Source of the DNA: Rhodosporidiobolus odoratus
Taxonomy: Eukaryota; Basidiomycota; Microbotryomycetes; Sporidiobolales; Sporidiobolaceae
NCBI GenBank assembly: GCA_034387635.1
Contig: JAOANU010000007.1
Coordinates: forward strand, 868,001-932,000
Direction: 5' to 3'
DNA length: 64,000 nt
In this document: one piece after another, positions 47,895 to 59,300 of the stretch
Layout of the letters: each line of letters opens with the position of its first letter
Position numbering within the stretch: position 1 is the first letter of the stretch
Translations under genes and position numbers: made by a program
The notes under the pieces: generated by a model
Told to the model about the DNA's origin: nothing
What the model saw: only the letters and a program-made list of their open reading frames with translations
Database searches by the model: none

Positions 47895-50471
47895 ATGGAG
47901 TCGTGGGATCTGTCGCCACTCTGTACGCTTTCTCCTTTTCGTTGGAAGTGTTGCGCTGACCTTCTTCTCCTCCTTCAACAATCCTCAAGACCGCCATCTA
48001 CAATCCCAACTACTGCCCGACGGAACTCGCCTCGTCTCCTACCACAATGGTCGAGTCGTCCTCCGCGCCCTCTCGACTCTGCAGATCCACCGCACCTGGT
48101 CAATTCCCCCACTTCCTCCGACTTCCTCAAAGTCTACCTCAGCCGCACCATCTACCGCATGGAATGACTTGACAACTTTTGCCGTCGCTCCTACTGCCCC
48201 GCACTACGTGCTGTGCTACTCTGCTAAGGCAAAGACGGCTTATGTCCTCGACCCGGATCAGGACGAGGTTGTTGCGAAACTTGAAGTGGGGAGCGAGGGC
48301 GCAGTCAGGATGGAGTGGGCGCAAGTGCCTGCCGATGGGGGCGGAAGAGGGGAAGGTGAATCAGCTGTTATGGCTTGGAGCGCACATCATGCAAGTCCCA
48401 AATCCTTTTAGTCTCTGTCTGTTCGCCGGTTTCTGCTGTACGCAGCTAACAATGCTCGGGTCCTTGCAGCTAAGGCTATCCCTCTTCCGCATCTCCTCTT
48501 TTCCCTCTCCTGCGCTACATATTCTAAACCCCAAACACTCGCATTCTTCCGGTTCGTGCTGTCTTTCCTTCTTCCGCGCGATTCTCCCCATTGGAGTGAT
48601 CGCCTGACCCCCCCCCCCCCCCCCCCCCCTCGGGATTCCGCCTAGGTCACGCCTTCCATCCTCAAGGCAAGTTTCTCGCCATTCTCGAACGACACAACAG
48701 TCGGGATGTGATAGGGATTTACTCGACCCGAGGGGATTGGGGATTGATTCGCGTGCGTGCCCACGCTCCTCTCGCTCAAGACGCCTTACTCCAACATTCT
48801 CGATATGAGCTAACTTGCCGCGGACATCTGCGCAGAGCATTACCCTCCCCGACCCTGCTTCGGATCTGGCAGGCTTGAACTGGTCCCCTTGCGGACGGTA
48901 TCTCGCTACTTGGTCACACATAACAGATGTGTGTCCTTCTTCATTCTGTCGCCCTTGTCATGCACCAATTAGCAAGCTCATCCCAAAAACTCGAACCCTG
49001 CAGTACATCGTCCATTTCTACCTCCCCACTGGCCAACTCCTTTCCACCTTCTCGCCCTATTCATCTCTTTTCACCAGTTCCCTTCCCTCATCGACCTCAA
49101 CAAAGCCTCCACGGTCATCACGCAAACCCGCCGTCCCTGCCCCAACCGAGCCAGAAAAAGAGCCAAGTCGGGAAGATCGAAGACGGGAAGAGAGAAGTAC
49201 GGCGAATTATGTGGGCTTGGGCGTTAGATGCGTGGTTTGGGGTGAGAGTGGGGAGTGGGTTGCGGTTGGGGGGTATGATGGGCGGGTACGTTCTTTATCC
49301 CTTTCTTCCCTCTCTCCTATCCTGCTTATTGAGTTTGAGGGTCGGTTCCGCAGATACGGATTCTGTCGCATCATGAATTCGTTACTGTTGCGGATCTAGG
49401 GATACCGCCGAAGATACAGAGGGAGACGGTGGTCTGGAAGGAACCGATTGGGTGGGTGGAAAAGACTCGGGGGAAGGGAATCGTTTCATGTATGTCTCTG
49501 TCTCTTTTCGTCTGTGGCGAGATCCCTCAAGCGCCCCGCGACGGTGTTTGACTTGCTCGACGTCATTCGCAGTCGAATCGGTCACTACTTTCCCATATTC
49601 CCTTACGCCCGTCTCTTCCAACTCGACTGTTCCGAATCCAAAGATGGGGTTTTCGAGGTTGCTATGGTCACCTTCCGGAGAATGGTTGGTCGGGTTGAAC
49701 CGTACGTCTCGTGACCTCTTGCCGTTCTCCTTTGAAGCGAGCCGACCCAACTAAACGTGACTTTCTGATCGTTCGGACCTGTTCCGCGTCGAATATTCGT
49801 ATTCGCACGAGTGCAGAAACCTGCCCCACCGCTCTCAACCTCTTTTCTTTCTCCCTGCCTTCGCGCTCATCATCGCCATCATCTTCATCAAGCTCGCCGG
49901 CGTCGTCGAGTTCTCGACGACCAGCACTACACACTATCTTGCTTTTCAACCAATCCGTAAGAGACTTTGTTTGGCAACCCTCTGCCACTGCCTCGGAGGG
50001 GGAGGATAGGGTGGATACGTTGGCGATTGCGACGGGGGAGAAAGCATTTGCGGTTTGGAGAGCACCTTCACTGGGCGGAGGTACGGGGAGGGGGGAAGCG
50101 GAAGGAGTAGGAATTCCCGTAGGCGGTAAGCCCGAACCTGGATTCTTTGTTCTTGTCCTGTCCCCACTCTTTCGCTCCCTCACGAGTGCTGATTCGACAC
50201 ATGATCCGCTTTCGGCGTCGCAGATACAGAGTTCAGTCTTACTTCTCTCACTTTTTCTCGGCCCTCTTCCTCGGGTGATGCGCTCCTCCTCTCCTCGCCC
50301 CCTCCGTCGCTCCCATCCCCTGGTACTGGGACCGCTGCCAGAGAGCGACAAGCGAAAGACGCGGGAGAGGGACAAGGTGGGTTGTTTTGCGTGGCTTATT
50401 GCGTAGTGGGGGAGCAGGATGAAGGTGAAGGTGGAGGGGAGGGGAGGAGTTGGATCGGGGAGGAGGAGTGA
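47895..50471 (+). CDS. WRAP73/Wdr8-type WD40 protein
   Basis: WRAP73 (WDR8) proteins associate with centrosomes or spindle pole bodies and help anchor microtubule minus ends; the fission yeast homologue works with Msd1. Exon 1 (47895-47922, MESWDLSPL) splices to 47990. WD-type segments in order: LLPDGTRLVSYHNGRVVLRA, AFHPQGKFLAILERHNSRDV, LAGLNWSPCGRYLATWSHIT, PTGQLLSTFSPYSS, GESGEWVAVGGYDGRIRILS, MGFSRLLWSPSGEWLVGLN and ALHTILLFNQSVRDFVWQPS. GGYDGRIRIL and TGQLLSTFS are near-identical to WRAP73 family blocks. Insertions rich in Ser and charged residues split several blades. The C-terminus reads GLFCVAYCVVGEQDEGEG and ends at TGA 50469-50471. One intron contains a C22 tract. Exact exon ends in the 49.3-50.2 kb part are approximate. 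Confidence 0.85.
48608..48629. repeat. C22 homopolymer in a WRAP73 intron
   Basis: Twenty-two cytosines directly follow CTGAC, a good branch-point match, and precede the CCTAG acceptor that begins the exon reading HAFHPQGKF. The homopolymer therefore sits where the polypyrimidine tract belongs. Exact length is prone to sequencing error. Confidence 0.9.
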
Positions 50472-50902
50472 ATGCGAGTCGGGTGTTCATGACTACCTTG
50501 GCTACCTTGGAGTCGAAGGAGAGGGGGAGGAAGGGAAAAAAAGCTGGGAGAAAAGAAAGCGAACAGGGTTGATTGATGCGCAGAAACTGCGCGGTTCTCT
50601 CGGTGTGGTTTGTCAGAGCCTTGCTAGGCTGACGAGTCTGTCGCAATCCTGCCGGCGGCAAGGGACGATGCAGCGCAAGTCGTGAACAGCGGAAGGGAAA
50701 GATGCGAGGGTCGGGGACCCGGTGGAGACAGCGGGGGACACTGCGCAGGACTTGTAAGTGAGTGTAGCACGCTGCCAGCATGACCCATGCGGGCCCGACC
50801 GAGAACAGCCTTGCCGTTGACGTTGAACCAATCCCATCTTGAACGGCGGCGGCGGCGGAACCCTCGCCCTCCTCTCTCGCTCTACCTCCCACACTGTAGA
50901 AT

Positions 50903-51453
50903 ATGTTCGCCCGCTCCTCCCTCTCCGCCCTCCGTACCGCCGCCCGCCAACCCGTTCAGGTTCAGGCCAAGAGGGCGTTCCACCCCGAAAGTGAGTTCTC
51001 ATCTTGCCCTCCGTTGCCTTGGGTCGGTTGTCGCGTAGGGACTGCAGGACTGACCTGAATCGGGCTGTTGCAGACGTGTTCAACCACACTACTCCTTTCG
51101 GTACGCACCTTGATTGACGCCGCTCTACTCCTCCCCGACTTGCCTCGCCCGCGCGCGCAGGCATCTCGTTCAACCTCGGCCCTCCTCAGTTCGCTAACTC
51201 TTCTCGTAATGTGGTGTACTTGGGGGTGAAACGCTGCGCAGACCAGACCAACGGTGCCAAGCTCGGTATCTACATTGTTGCCATGATGGGAGGTGGTTTC
51301 TCGATTCCTTTCCTTGCCGCTGCTTACCAGATGTAGGTTTCTGTTCCCCTCGTTGCTCCCTATCCTTCTACCTGTGCCTCCTGCCTCGTCGATCAGAGAG
51401 TGAGCTGACCCTTCTGTTCTGTTCGTGCGCGCAGCCACAAGGCTTCCGCTTAA
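50903..51453 (+). CDS. COX8: Cytochrome c oxidase subunit VIII (mammalian VIIc type)
   Basis: This is a small nuclear-encoded subunit of respiratory complex IV in the mitochondrial inner membrane. Exons: 50903-50990, 51074-51100, 51161-about 51332 and a last one ending at TAA 51451-51453. The N-terminus MFARSSLSALRTAARQPVQV is an Arg/Ser presequence with a plausible processing site near KRAFHPE. The mature part, ENVFNHTTPFGISFNLGPPQ, then GAKLGIYIVAMMGGGFSIPF and LAAAYQMHKASA-like end, has the single helix followed by the PFLAAxxQ motif of this subunit. The last codon joint is AT with C, giving Ile rather than Met before HKASA. A 36-nt in-frame GT..AG segment at about 51207-51242 may be a mini-intron or 12 extra codons. 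Confidence 0.85.
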
Positions 51454-51455
51454 AT

Positions 51456-51491
51456 CGGCATCACCTTGAGGAGGAGGAGGAGGAGGAGGAG
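51456..51491. repeat. (GAG)n trinucleotide run downstream of COX8
   Basis: A purine run of GAG/GGA units begins a few bases after the COX8 stop codon, so it lies in the 3' untranslated region. No function is evident. Confidence 0.7.
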
Positions 51492-51900
51492 AGGTGGACG
51501 GGTGCTTATGGTTTGGGTGTAGAAGAAGCAGCGCGAGGTAGAGGGAACTACAAAGCTTATTCAGGCAAGCGAGCAAGGGTGAAGCTTCTGAGAGGGCTCG
51601 ACAGGAGCGTCTTGACAGGTCAAGGCAAGAGAAAAAAGAAGCTCCAAGGTCAAGTTACTACCTCCTACTCGAAGGAAGGACTTGATGCGTCGTTTACGGT
51701 CGCTCGCGGACATGCGCGTTGAACCTCGAACCGTTCGCGTTGTGCATGATGATGCTGGAAGAGACGAAAGTAGGGGGGGTTTCTCGCTCTCACCAGCTTC
51801 TTGTCGTTTTCTGACCCGGCTCTTCACGCTCTTCTTCTCTCGACTTCAACTCTTTGCTAGCCTCGTTGCTCCCTCGACAGTGTATTCGTACAAGCCAACC

Positions 51901-54900
51901 ATGGCGGAACAGGTACGATTGACTCCCTCATTCACTCAGGCAGGCCCTTCGTCGACATGCGAGTCGAGTTGAAAGGTGTTCAACTTCGTACACCGAGCCG
52001 GGCGAGCTGTGCTGGCTAACCAGGGGAGCGGGAAGTCTATCAGGTACTATTCGCGGCAGGCTTGTGGCAGCCCCGGTCACTGAACGAGGCATACCACGTT
52101 GTCCGAGTGCCGGCCCCACTCCCTACCTCGAATCGCCTCGCTGACCTCTGAGAACGACGACTGCCTGACAGCTACGCTTCGACAACAAGTCTGTCATTGT
52201 CACTGGCGCAGGGGGAGGGTTGGGAAAAGCCTGTACGTACTCTTCGCCCCCTTTCATTCTTTTCCTTCCTTATAACGTCTTCGTGCCGACGCATCACAAC
52301 GGGCCATTCAACCCTTCCTCGCCTCAATCCATCTCTCTCCTTAACTTTCAGACGCGACCTTCTTTGCCTCCCGCGGTGCCCACGTCCTCGTCAACGACCT
52401 CTCTCGCCAAAATGCCGACGAGGTTGTTTCCGAAATCAAGAAGAACGGCGGGAAAGCGGTTGCGAATTACTCCAGTGTGACGAATGGAGGGGAAATTGTT
52501 GAGCAGGCGATGAAGGAGTGGGGCAGGGTTGATGTACGTCGTCGCTTTTGACCTCTGTGCTCCTTCTCCCTTGTTGTCGCCCTGACTTTCCTCTTACGCT
52601 TGATCTCATCGTGGCTGACTCGGCCCGGCTGTGTCTCACAGATCTTGATCAACAACGCCGGCCTCCTACGCGATTCATCCTTCAAGAACCTCCCCGAGAA
52701 AGATTGGGACCTCGTACAGGAAGTGCATGTCAGAGGCGCTTTTGCGTGTACCAAGGCGGTTTGGGGGATTATGAGGAAGCAGGGGTTTGGGAGGATCATC
52801 AATGTGCGCTCTTTACATTCCGAGTCTAGTCCTTGCGGCAGTGATAGCTGCTGACCTACGAAGTATGTGCGGGCAATCTCGCAGACCGCTTCGGCTGCTG
52901 GTGCGTGACCTGCCGTTCCCTCTCTGACGTTTCGACCGCAGCGAATGCTGTCACGCTACCTAATGTGACGAACCGCGTCTACGCAGGCATCTACGGCAAC
53001 TTTGGCCAAGCCAACTATTCTGCGGCCAAGATGGGTTTGGTCGGTTTCACGAAGACGCTCGCTAGGGAGGGTGCCAAGGTACGTGCTCCTCTTCATTCCG
53101 ACGCTTTGCACGAGTACTCCAGTATTGGCAACGGGCCGCTTCTGTGTTGTCACGCAGGTCGATCAGAGGAAGCAGTTTCTCATTCTTTTCTTCTTGTCCT
53201 CTTACGCTCGCAGTACAACATCCACGTCAACGCCATCGCCCCTGTAGCCGCCTCAGCTATGACTGCCACTATCATGCCTCCCGAAATGCTGGCCCACCTC
53301 AGTCCAGCAGCCATCGTCCCGATGGTCGCCTACCTCTGCCACGACCAAACCCAAGACACCGGTGGGGTCTTTGAACTCGGGGCGGGCTTTTATAGCAAGT
53401 TGAGGTGGGAGAGGAGTAAGGGAGTGGTGTTTAGGACGGATGAGAGTTTCACACTGGAAGCGGTGAGGGAGAAGTGGGATGACGTTGGGGAGTTTGAGAG
53501 AGAGGGGGTGGAGTATCCTGAGAACATGAGTGATGCGGATTATTTGGTACGTTCCTTTCTGCCTCTTCCTGCTCCGTCCGCACGGCTTTTGCGCCGTATA
53601 CTGGCTTGTCTTCCAGCCTTCCTTCATGTGCCCATGCTCCCCTTTCGCGTTTTGCGGTCGCACGACCCCTCATTCTCTTCCTCTACTGACTTGACTTGTC
53701 TCTCCTGGCTGCGCAACAGGGCTACCTCGAGACGGCCAAATCCCTCCCCCCAAACCCTCAATCTTCGGACGCGCTCTCCTTCGAAGGCAAGACGGTCCTC
53801 ATCACCGGCGCTGGAGCTGGTCTGGGCCGCAGCTATGCTTTGTTGTTCGGGAAGAAGGGAGCGAACGTTGTTGTCAATGACTTGAATGGCAAGGCGGCGG
53901 AGGAGGTTGTCGGGGTGATCAAGAAGGGTAGGTTTTTGCTCGCTCTATTGCCCGCACAAGCTCACTGTCATCTCATGTCTCTCTCCCTTGCATCATTGTC
54001 GCTGCATCTTTCCCTTTTCGTGTAGCCGGTGGAAAGGCGGTTGCTGTCGTTGCTTCTGCGGTTGAAGGTGAGAAGATCGTCAAAGCCGCTCTGGATGCTT
54101 TCGGTGCCTTGCACAGTACGTCCTATCTCCTTCCCCCTCATACCCTGCCCGCAAAGTCCTCCTCGCGCTCCTCTCGCGCCCCGCCTCGCTGACCCCGTCC
54201 GCTCGCAGCCATTATCCTCAACGCCGGCGTTCTTCGCGACGTCTCTTTCGCGGCCATGACCCCTGAACAGTGGGACACGGTTTACGAGACGCATCTCAAG
54301 GGTTCGTTTGCGGTCGCGAAGGCGGCTTGGCCTGTGTTTCTCAAGCAGAAGTATGGGAGGATTGTTGGGACGGCGAGCGCAGTGGGGTTGCACGGTTCGT
54401 TTTTTCCCGCGTTCTTGCCCATCCTCACTTGGTTCTGGGGATGACGGATTGTCTTCTTGGTTGTCGCGACAGGCAACTTTGGTCAAGCTAACTATTCGAC
54501 TGCGAAGAGTGCCATTATTGGTCTTACGAGGACCCTTGCCCTCGAAGGGCAGAAGTATAACATCCTCGCCAACGTGTACGTCCTTTTCCCTTCCCTACTC
54601 TCGTGCACTCCCCTCTCAGGTCACCTCTCTACAATGACCACAGCATCGTCCCCAACGCCGGCACCGCCATGACGAAAACCATCCTCCCGGACGAACTCGT
54701 TAAAGCCTTCTCAACCGATTATGTCGCCCCAGTCGTTGCTTTCCTCGGTTCGGAAGCATGTGAATCGACCAAAGGGATTTATGAAGTTAGCGCCGGGTGG
54801 TGTGCGAAAGTTAGGTGGCAGAGGTCCAAGGGGTTTGCTGTGCGTCGGGTTCCCATATTGCACCGATCCCTTACTCCGAACGGGTAATGATTGACCCTAG

Positions 54901-56515
54901 AAGCGCTTGTCTTCCGACGCACAGTTCCCGATCAATCAGAACGTCACGCCGGAGGATATTGTGGGGCATTGGGATCAGATTACGAGGTTTGATGAGGAGG
55001 CTACAAACCCGGATACGACGGCGGAGTCGCTCGAGCCGGTATGTCGGCGTTTCCCTCCCCCTTAGCGCGATCCTTCGTTCCCGTGTGAGTCTTGGTCAGG
55101 GCTGATGTCGGTGTCTTGTTCCGCAGATTATGGCTAACTTTGAGAACACCTCTTCCGGTAACGCCACCACCAGCGGAGGCGGAAACGTAGACTACACCGA
55201 CTCGGAAGACTCGGACCTCGTCGCCCAAGCGAAGAAAGACGTCTGCGGGAAGGGCGAGTACGTCTACACAGAGCGGGACGTCGCGTTGTACAACCTTGGC
55301 ATTGGCGCGACGGAGAAGGATTTGGATTTGGTGTTTGAGGGGGACGAGGAGTTTAAGGCGATTCCGACTTTTGGGGTTGTGCCGCAGTTTGCGGTTAGTG
55401 GAGGGTTGTCACGTATGTTCTTCCTGCTTTTGTCCCTGGGTGTTCTCCTCTGCGGAAGCTAACAGCGAAACTGACTGCCGCCCTCCCTTCCTTTCTTACT
55501 CGCCGCTCTGCTTTCCGGCAGTCGACTGGCTCCCCAACTACTCCCCCATGATGCTCCTTCACGGAGAACAATACCTCAGACTCCACCGTCCCCTTCCCGT
55601 TTCCGGCACCCTCATCAGCGACTCCCGTCTTGCTGAAGTTCTGGACAAGGGCAAAGCGGCGGCGGTTACTAGTATTACGGTTACGAAGGAGAAGGAGTCG
55701 GGGGAGGTGGTCTGTGAGAATCATATGACGGTGTTTATCAGGGGGGCGGGAGGGTTTGGGGGGAGGAAGACGGGGATAGGTGCGCTGGTGTTCTCTTCCT
55801 CTTCCTCCCGCTGCTGTTCTTTTCTTCCTATCGCCGACTGTTGGCCCGCCTATAAACCACTCCAATCCTCGGTCGTCTCGCTTTGCGTCCGATGTTCGCT
55901 CACATTCTCGCTCAACCTTGCAACCGACGACCAGACCGCGGTCCCGCAACCGCGCTCAACAAGCCGCCGTCTCGCCAACCGGATCATGTCGTCGAGGAGA
56001 AGACCATCCCTCAGCAGGCCGCGATCTACCGCTTGAGTGGAGACTACAACCCTCTGCACATTGAACCTAACTTTGCCAAGGTTGGTGGATTCGAGGTGCC
56101 GATCCTTCATGTCAGTCGCTACCTTCTCGCTCCCGTATATGTCCGAGCTTAGTCTAGTTCCCTGAGCTGTCGAGTCGCGCGGCACGGCGCTGACTTCCAA
56201 CTCCCCCTTCTCTCGTCGGCGCTACGCAGGGTCTCTGCAGTTTCGGCATCAGCGGCAAACACATCTTCCGCACCTACGGTCCGTACGAAGACATCAAAGT
56301 TCGCTTCGCTGGTGTGCTCTATCCTGGTGAGACGCTCGTCACGGAGATGTGGAAGGAAGGGGGGAGGATCATCTTTGGTGCGTCCAGTCTTTCTCGTTCC
56401 GACTGGTCTCGGTTTGGCGTCATGGCTGACCAGATCCAGAACCGCAGTCGCCAAGTGTAAGGAGCGCGGCACTGTCGTCCTCGCGGCTGCCGCTGCCACC
56501 CTCGTTGCGCAGTGA
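51901..56515 (+). CDS. FOX2: Peroxisomal multifunctional enzyme type 2 (Fox2): hydroxyacyl-CoA dehydrogenase/enoyl-CoA hydratase 2
   Basis: Fox2 catalyses hydration of trans-2-enoyl-CoA and oxidation of (3R)-hydroxyacyl-CoA in peroxisomal beta-oxidation. The start is MAEQ with a GTACGA donor at 51913, spliced to 52172 ([20 protein letters not shown]). Two short-chain dehydrogenase domains follow: the first with [18 protein letters not shown] and catalytic ANYSAAKMG; the second with [26 protein letters not shown] and ANYSTAKSA. The C-terminal hydratase part has a double hotdog arrangement with the MaoC motif [14 protein letters not shown] and [14 protein letters not shown]. All catalytic Tyr/Lys and the hydratase Asp/His are present. 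About a dozen introns interrupt it. It ends [18 protein letters not shown], without a recognisable SKL-type peroxisomal signal. Its 3' end is duplicated near 58.3 kb. Confidence 0.93.
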
Positions 56516-57600
56516 AAGGGGATGTCAGCGTTGGATGGTGTTGGTGGAAGGTAGTGGTGCTTGTCTCTCTTTTTCTCCCATGCGTTCCTTCTTTGTCGCT
56601 CCTTCTTGTCGCTTGCCACTATTCCCACTTCGTCGTGCGTGCCTTTTGTACCCTCAGTCAGTACCGCTCACGTTGTCATGAAATAAGCTTGTCTTTCTCA
56701 AAGTTTCGCAGTGATTGCGTTCTCCACTCTTTACACTTTGTTGTAAGCGATCGCTGCGTCCTACATATGCAAATATCTGCAGCATTGCGACGCTCGAACT
56801 AAGGGCGCATGAGGTCGGCGCGAGCAAGCCATCGGAATCGTCGGGACCTTCTCAAGTCGGCTTTCAGCCGTCAAACTGCATCGCTCACCAACTAGTACTG
56901 ACTTGGTACTGACCGTGGTAGCTTTGACCTCTCTGTCACTTAGTCGGAATCCTGACTCTCTCCTCCGACTCTCCTCTCCGGACAGTCGACGGGATCCGAA
57001 GGGCCGTGCAAACGGAAGAACCGCGGAGCCCGCTCCTACGGTATCATCGAGGTTCGCACGGGCGACTACATAGCTATATGTCTCCTTCGCTTCCGCTTCA
57101 TTGACCTCAATCTGCGCCATTGCAGATCTGTGCACCCCCGACCATGACTGAAGCGACTCCTGCGCCCCCAACGGTACCAGCTGGATCGCCCAAATCACCC
57201 CCGCCGTCTGCCGCGCTCAACTGGCTCTTGTACGCTCTGCACACGGGTGGCATTCCCAATGGACCAGCAGTTGAGCAGTACCGCCGTATCTTCTTCGAGG
57301 ACAATTGGTGGTGGAATATCTCGGAAGCTACAAAACGCGAGTTTGTCAAGGAGCTTCTGGAGTTGTTGAAGGCTTTGGTGCGTGATAAGGCCGAAGGAAA
57401 GTGGTTGAAAAATCTGGTGCATACAGGGCCTGCACGCCTTTGACCGCTGGACTCATTCTAGCTTTCAAAGCCACCTCCCGCATACCTCGAAACCCGGCCA
57501 ACCTTTTCTCCCCAGCATCGCACCTCCTTCTTGCAGAACAGTAGGCGTTCAGCTGGCGGACCTCGTGTAAGTCACTTTCCCGTGATGATTTACGGGGTGC
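56440..57600 (+). repeat. Unit 1 of a tandem segmental duplication (Fox2 3' end plus hypothetical gene D)
   Basis: This stretch is matched by 58279-59300 in the same order and orientation. It covers the Fox2 C-terminal codons ([11 protein letters not shown]), its 3' flank, the spacer CACGTTGTCATGAAATAAGC and the first exon of the hypothetical gene at 57144. It is the better preserved unit. Confidence 0.7.
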
Positions 57601-58165
57601 AGCTGAGGCAAGGATCACATTATGCAGCCCGCCCATCTTCCTGCTGATCTAGCACTGCCTTACATCGCAACACTGAAGAATTGCCTTTTAGCTGCTGGTG
57701 GCAAGAAGGCAGAGACTGCTGAGAAGTGGCAGCAAGCGGTATATGCGGGACTTCTCAGTGCAGACAAGGATGTGCAGCTCTGCGCGCTGGAGCACTTCAA
57801 GGCATTGTCTGAGCGACCCGATGCCCTCCCGGTACATGCTTCGTTCTGCCGGTATGAATCCCCGTCATTGACAAGTATGCTCTCACGCAGGAAAGTCCTC
57901 GAGTCATCCTCTACCTGGCCAAGCACAAAGTCCAGTCTCATGTTGGTGTATGTGAAAACCAGTCTGTGATCTGCCTGTGCCTCGTTCTTATGCGTCTTTT
58001 CTGCAGACTTGGGTGTCATATCTCCATGAATCTGTGCAGGCTGCTCGCTCCCCGCCACCCCCTACTGTTTTGGGTGAAGCGGTAACGTTGCACTCCCCGG
58101 CTCATAACCCTCTGTCGTTGCATGGTCTGCTGTCGCATCGGCAGCGCCTACTTTACGAGATGTAG
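57144..58165 (+). CDS. Hypothetical protein D (parent copy of the duplicated gene)
   Basis: Exon 1 (57144-57416) encodes MTEATPAPPTVPAGSPKSPP, then SAALNWLLYALHTGGIPNGP, EQYRRIFFEDNWWWNISEAT and KREFVKELLELLKALVRDKA, ending at a GTGCAT donor. A later exon from 57628 reads PAHLPADLALPYIATLKNCL and LSADKDVQLCALEHFKALSE, to a GTACAT donor near 57833. Another begins ESPRVILYLAKHKVQSH, and a last exon after a CTGCAG near 58006 reads TWVSYLHESVQAARSPPPPT and ends LLSHRQRLLYEM at 58165. An exon between 57417 and 57627 is unresolved. The helix-rich, Trp-containing protein matches no family I know. Gene D' at 58.9 kb is a decayed copy. Confidence 0.5.
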
Positions 58166-58278
58166 CCCACACATACCTGTGCTGTATGGCAAGGCATCTC
58201 TGCTTGATTGTGCAGTAACAGCAGTACTCACTGGAAGCGATTGTATCCAAAAGAAGCATGTCTTCAGAACAAAGACCT

Positions 58279-59300
58279 TGTAAGGAGCATGGTACTGTTG
58301 TGCTGGCAGCCGCGCCTGACCCCTTGATTGTGGAGTAGAGCGAGAGTGAGTTGCTTGACACAATGTTGGCGGATGAAGGTGCAGGTGCTGGTGCTTGTCT
58401 ACCTCTTTCCTATTCCTTCAGACGTCTTTCAACCCCTTTCCTTGTTGCTTGTCATTACTCGTGTTTTGATGTACATTTCTCTTGCACCTTCAGGTAGTAC
58501 TGCTCATGTCGTCATGAGACAAGTTTGTCTTTGGCTGAGGTGAAAGGCGCATACACAAAGGCCTTGCAAAGGCCATCAAAGCTGTTGGGACTTGGTTGGG
58601 ACCTTTGCAAGTCAGCTCTCGAGCACCTGACTGCGCCGTCCACTGACCGCTGGGTTTATATTTTCGATTTGCCAAGTCTATTCAAGTACCTCCTTTCTGG
58701 GCAGTTGTCAAGGGCCACTTGAGGGTGCCGGGCAAGGTGGGGCGAGGCAACCGGAAGGACTGCAAGGGGGCCACTCCCAGCGGCGCTATCAAGGCGCTAT
58801 CAACTTTCTCCTTTGCCTGGCTCTCTTCACCCTTTGATTATTGTGCTGATCCCACTCTGCACACTCCTGTCTATGGCCCATCAAGCTCTCACATCCGCAA
58901 CAGCGCCACCTGGATTGCCAAATTCTCCACTGCCATCTGCCGCGCTCAACTGGCTCTGGCCGCTCTGCACACGCTGGCATTCTTAACAAGGAAATGACTG
59001 AAGAGTACCAACAAACCTTCTTTTCATACAGTTGGTGCTGGTACATCTCAGAGGCCACACAGCGTGAGTACCTCAAGGTCCCTTCGCAAAAGTTGGAAGT
59101 TATCATAAATGCAGGGGCTGACAGCACTGAAGGGAGAACGTTGCAGCCTCTGGTACGTACACTTCTGAATTTGTTGGCTGTCAGGCAGACTGATTGTGTG
59201 GTTTGTAGCTATTACCAGAGCTCCTGCAAACTCGGGGAGGCTTTTCTCCTGAGCACTGGAACCCCGCTTTCACTGAAGGCGAGCACAAAGTAGGTCCATT
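58279..59300 (+). repeat. Unit 2 of the tandem segmental duplication (decayed)
   Basis: Begins with [12 protein letters not shown], matching the Fox2 C-terminus [12 protein letters not shown], followed by a diverged 3' flank (CATGTCGTCATGAGACAAG against CACGTTGTCATGAAATAAGC) and the D' pseudogene. CpG sites of unit 1 are often TpG or CpA here, for example GTCGTC to GTTGTG. Confidence 0.65.
58869..59290 (+). pseudogene. Pseudogene D', frameshifted copy of gene D
   Basis: The frame MAHQALTSATAPPGLPNSPL and PSAALNWL parallels gene D exon 1. A one-base loss (CTCTGGCCGCTCTG against CTCTTGTACGCTCTG) then shifts the frame. Similarity resumes in the corrected frame as EYQQTFFSYSWCWYISEATQ, REYLK. 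A second exon (ELLQTRGGFSPEHWNPAFTE) follows a TTACCAG acceptor near 59218. It is not expected to make a full protein. Confidence 0.6.
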
